From Blastocatellia bacterium (GTDB lineage: Bacteria; Acidobacteriota; Blastocatellia; HR10; J050): a stretch of 64,000 nt of DNA. The notes beneath the pieces were generated by a model. It made no database searches. It was not told the origin of the DNA and saw only the letters and a program-made list of their open reading frames with translations. Shown here one piece after another: positions 62,560 through 64,000 of this stretch. The stretch is from assembly GCA_026985075.1 (NCBI GenBank), contig JALSQX010000102.1, positions 1 to 64,000 of the forward strand. The letters are read 5' to 3'. Each line of letters begins with the position of its first letter. The stretch's first letter is position 1. The translations under genes and the position numbers were made by a program.

Positions 62560-63331
62560 GTGCGGGCAATAGCGTTGCTGACATTTCTCCTTGCTCTGGT
62601 ATCTGTGGGTCTAGCCGCGTTCCAGCTTCTGGATTGGGATACCTTGAGCATCTTGATTCCTGTGGGCGTCATCTCCCTCTTGAATGCCGTCTCTATGGAA
62701 TACATTCCTCGGAGTCTCAGGGAAGAGGAGATCGCTCCAAAACTGGTGGCGCTCCCTAGGCCGACATTTCCCGAGGTCTCGAGAGGATATCGTCCGGAGA
62801 TTCGAGTGGAGGCGTGAAGGACGCGCCTACGACCTGAAGCTGGTGATTCGTCGGTATAAAGTATTCTATTCCTGGAGGTGCGTCCATGACAACGAGTGGG
62901 CGCAGGAATATGTGGCCGGCGGCATCTGTGGAGAGGCTCGAGCCCTCGCCTATAAGCTCCTTGAAGCCGGACGGCCTTATGGAACCTATAAAGAAGTGGT
63001 GTTCGTTCTTTCCTTCGTCCAGCAGGTGATCCGCTATGAAGCAGAGAAAGAGAAGTGCCCGAAATATCCGGTAGAAGCCTTGGTGAATGGGACTGGAGAT
63101 TGCGAAGACTTCTTGATTCTCGGGGCGTCGATCCTGAAGGTGATCGGGTATGATGTAGCACTCCTGTTTATGCCGGGGCATTGTACGCTCGGTGTGCCCG
63201 GAGTGGCGGGGATCCTTAGCACGTGGGTGGAGCATGACGGTCGAAGATACTATTACTGTGAGATGAGGGCCAGAGGATGGGCGATCGGCAAACTGCCTGG
63301 GAAATATGAGGTTAAAAACAATCGGGGTTGA
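62560..63331 (+). pseudogene. Transglutaminase-like protein interrupted by one frameshift
   Basis: Two overlapping open frames in plus 1 relation form one gene. The first (62560-62817) has a signal/membrane region (IALLTFLLALVSVGLAAF and ILIPVGVISLLNAV) followed by a linker. The second supplies FEWRREGRAYDLKLVIRR, then a transglutaminase-like core: YPVEALVNGTGDCEDFLI (catalytic Cys), VALLFMPGHCTLGV (His) and the later WVEHDGRRYYYCE. Similar membrane-anchored transglutaminase proteins occur in archaea and bacteria. The shift must lie near 62790-62817. It may be a sequencing error, a decayed gene or, less likely, programmed frameshifting. Function as protease or cross-linker unknown. Confidence 0.6.
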
Positions 63332-64000
63332 TCCGGTTCCCAGCTTCGTCGTGCATACGGATCTTGTAGCTTCCGGGCAGTGAAGCTGTCCTCCAGTTCG
63401 TCCCTAGTAAAGGCCCCAAGTGCATTATAGCTGGTTGCGCGGGTTTCACTGCTGGCGACAATGACGTCACATCCTGGTTTCGTGGGAGGATGAAGGAAAC
63501 ATCACGATTTGTTCCATGAGCGGGCCTTCTCTAGGGTTTCTTGAGAGGCTCGCACGAACTCCTCTAATCGAGACCACAGAGGATTTCGCTCTCGATCAGA
63601 AGCGAAATTTTCTTTACGCGAGTGTTTGGTTTTTGATAAAATAAGCACCGAGGTGTGATGAAGGGTAGTTGTAAGTTCGAGTCGGTGATAATCTTGGTGT
63701 GAGTGTTCATTAGCGCGGGCGCGAGTGGTCAGTAACGAAAATATCATGATGAGCTTGAGTTGACCGGTGCTTCTTTTGCTTGGCTGAGTCAAGGGTTCGC
63801 GCTACCCTGATCGGGCTATGCTAAATGCCCAAGAGATGGTGATTGAGGAGGGGGAAATCTTCCGGAAGGAACCAGAGAGATAAATCTCAACTGAGGCATT
63901 CGTAGAAAGTGAGAGTTCCGATTCTTCTCCTTCCTTCTCCTCATGGGCTGGTTGAGAAGTTTTGATGATCAGTCAAGCCCCAGTGCGATGAAGGATTGAG
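63332..64000. other. Gene-poor window edge
   Basis: 670 bases without a supported gene. A minus-strand frame at 63502-63792 (96 codons) ends NPLWSRLEEFVRASQETLEK, which looks protein-like, but its upstream part (about 50 residues) does not, and there is no clear ribosome site. It could be the C-terminus of a small, decayed antitoxin-like gene. Terminators or RNA genes were not recognised. Confidence 0.3.

Noticed and set aside
1-64000. tRNA or rRNA genes
   Set aside because: Looked for T-loop (GGTTCGA) signatures with a nearby acceptor stem and for rRNA-like sequence; none found by eye. In particular no tRNA-Sec gene is visible in this window.

Overview
The window looks like a chromosomal segment (GC about 60% by eye) from an Acidobacteriota-like, diderm heterotroph. 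The clues are a very long Oar-type TonB-dependent receptor with carboxypeptidase-regulatory domains, several secreted beta-propeller proteins (NHL, BNR/Asp-box, YVTN), a transmembrane Ser/Thr kinase, a TPR-CHAT protein beside an ECF sigma/anti-sigma pair, and an Omp85/TamB/SurA-like envelope cluster. The phylum call is inference from gene content; no rRNA or tRNA gene was seen.

Layout. 0.4-1.5 kb: VapBC45-type toxin-antitoxin pair. 2.0-4.4 kb: hemW and a VTT-domain membrane protein. 4.5-11.5 kb (minus strand): a compact, translationally coupled pentose-phosphate operon rpiB / tal-pgi fusion / HAD hydrolase / gnd / zwf / pgl. 12.3-14.1 kb: threonine aldolase and cytidylate kinase. 14.3-22.2 kb: outer-membrane biogenesis set TamB, an Omp85 protein with about seven POTRA domains, and a SurA-like chaperone. 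22.3-32.1 kb (minus): NHL propeller, TonB receptor, Ser/Thr kinase, M28 peptidase. 32.3-45 kb: BNR propeller, DUF72 protein, a membrane-anchored peroxiredoxin-like protein that is almost certainly a selenoprotein (in-frame TGA at the redox Cys position followed by a SECIS-like hairpin), S9 peptidase, alpha/beta hydrolase, two metallo-beta-lactamase-fold hydrolases, an SDR and a PA0069-type radical SAM protein. 45-51 kb (minus): YVTN propeller, then sigma factor / anti-sigma / TPR-CHAT protease. 52-64 kb: an accessory region with lower GC, an M23 peptidase, at least three decayed insertion sequences (two IS630-type, one IS5-type), a small Cys-rich zinc protein, a SIR2-like/C-terminal-membrane protein whose start codon directly follows the IS5 transposase remnant, and a frameshifted transglutaminase-like gene.

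Intergenic DNA is unusually structured. A 21-nt palindrome family occurs at least seven times. A second family, made of two alternating hairpin types (called P and Q here), forms arrays in three intergenic regions (about 38.1, 41.1-41.7 and 51.6-52.1 kb), in both orientations and partly as 72-bp tandem units. Neither family has a mobility gene in the window.

Most notable: (1) the candidate selenoprotein at 35203-36009; (2) the P/Q hairpin arrays; (3) the sigma/anti-sigma/TPR-CHAT locus, which suggests protease-controlled sigma release; (4) the SIR2-like gene joined to an IS remnant, a possible defence gene.
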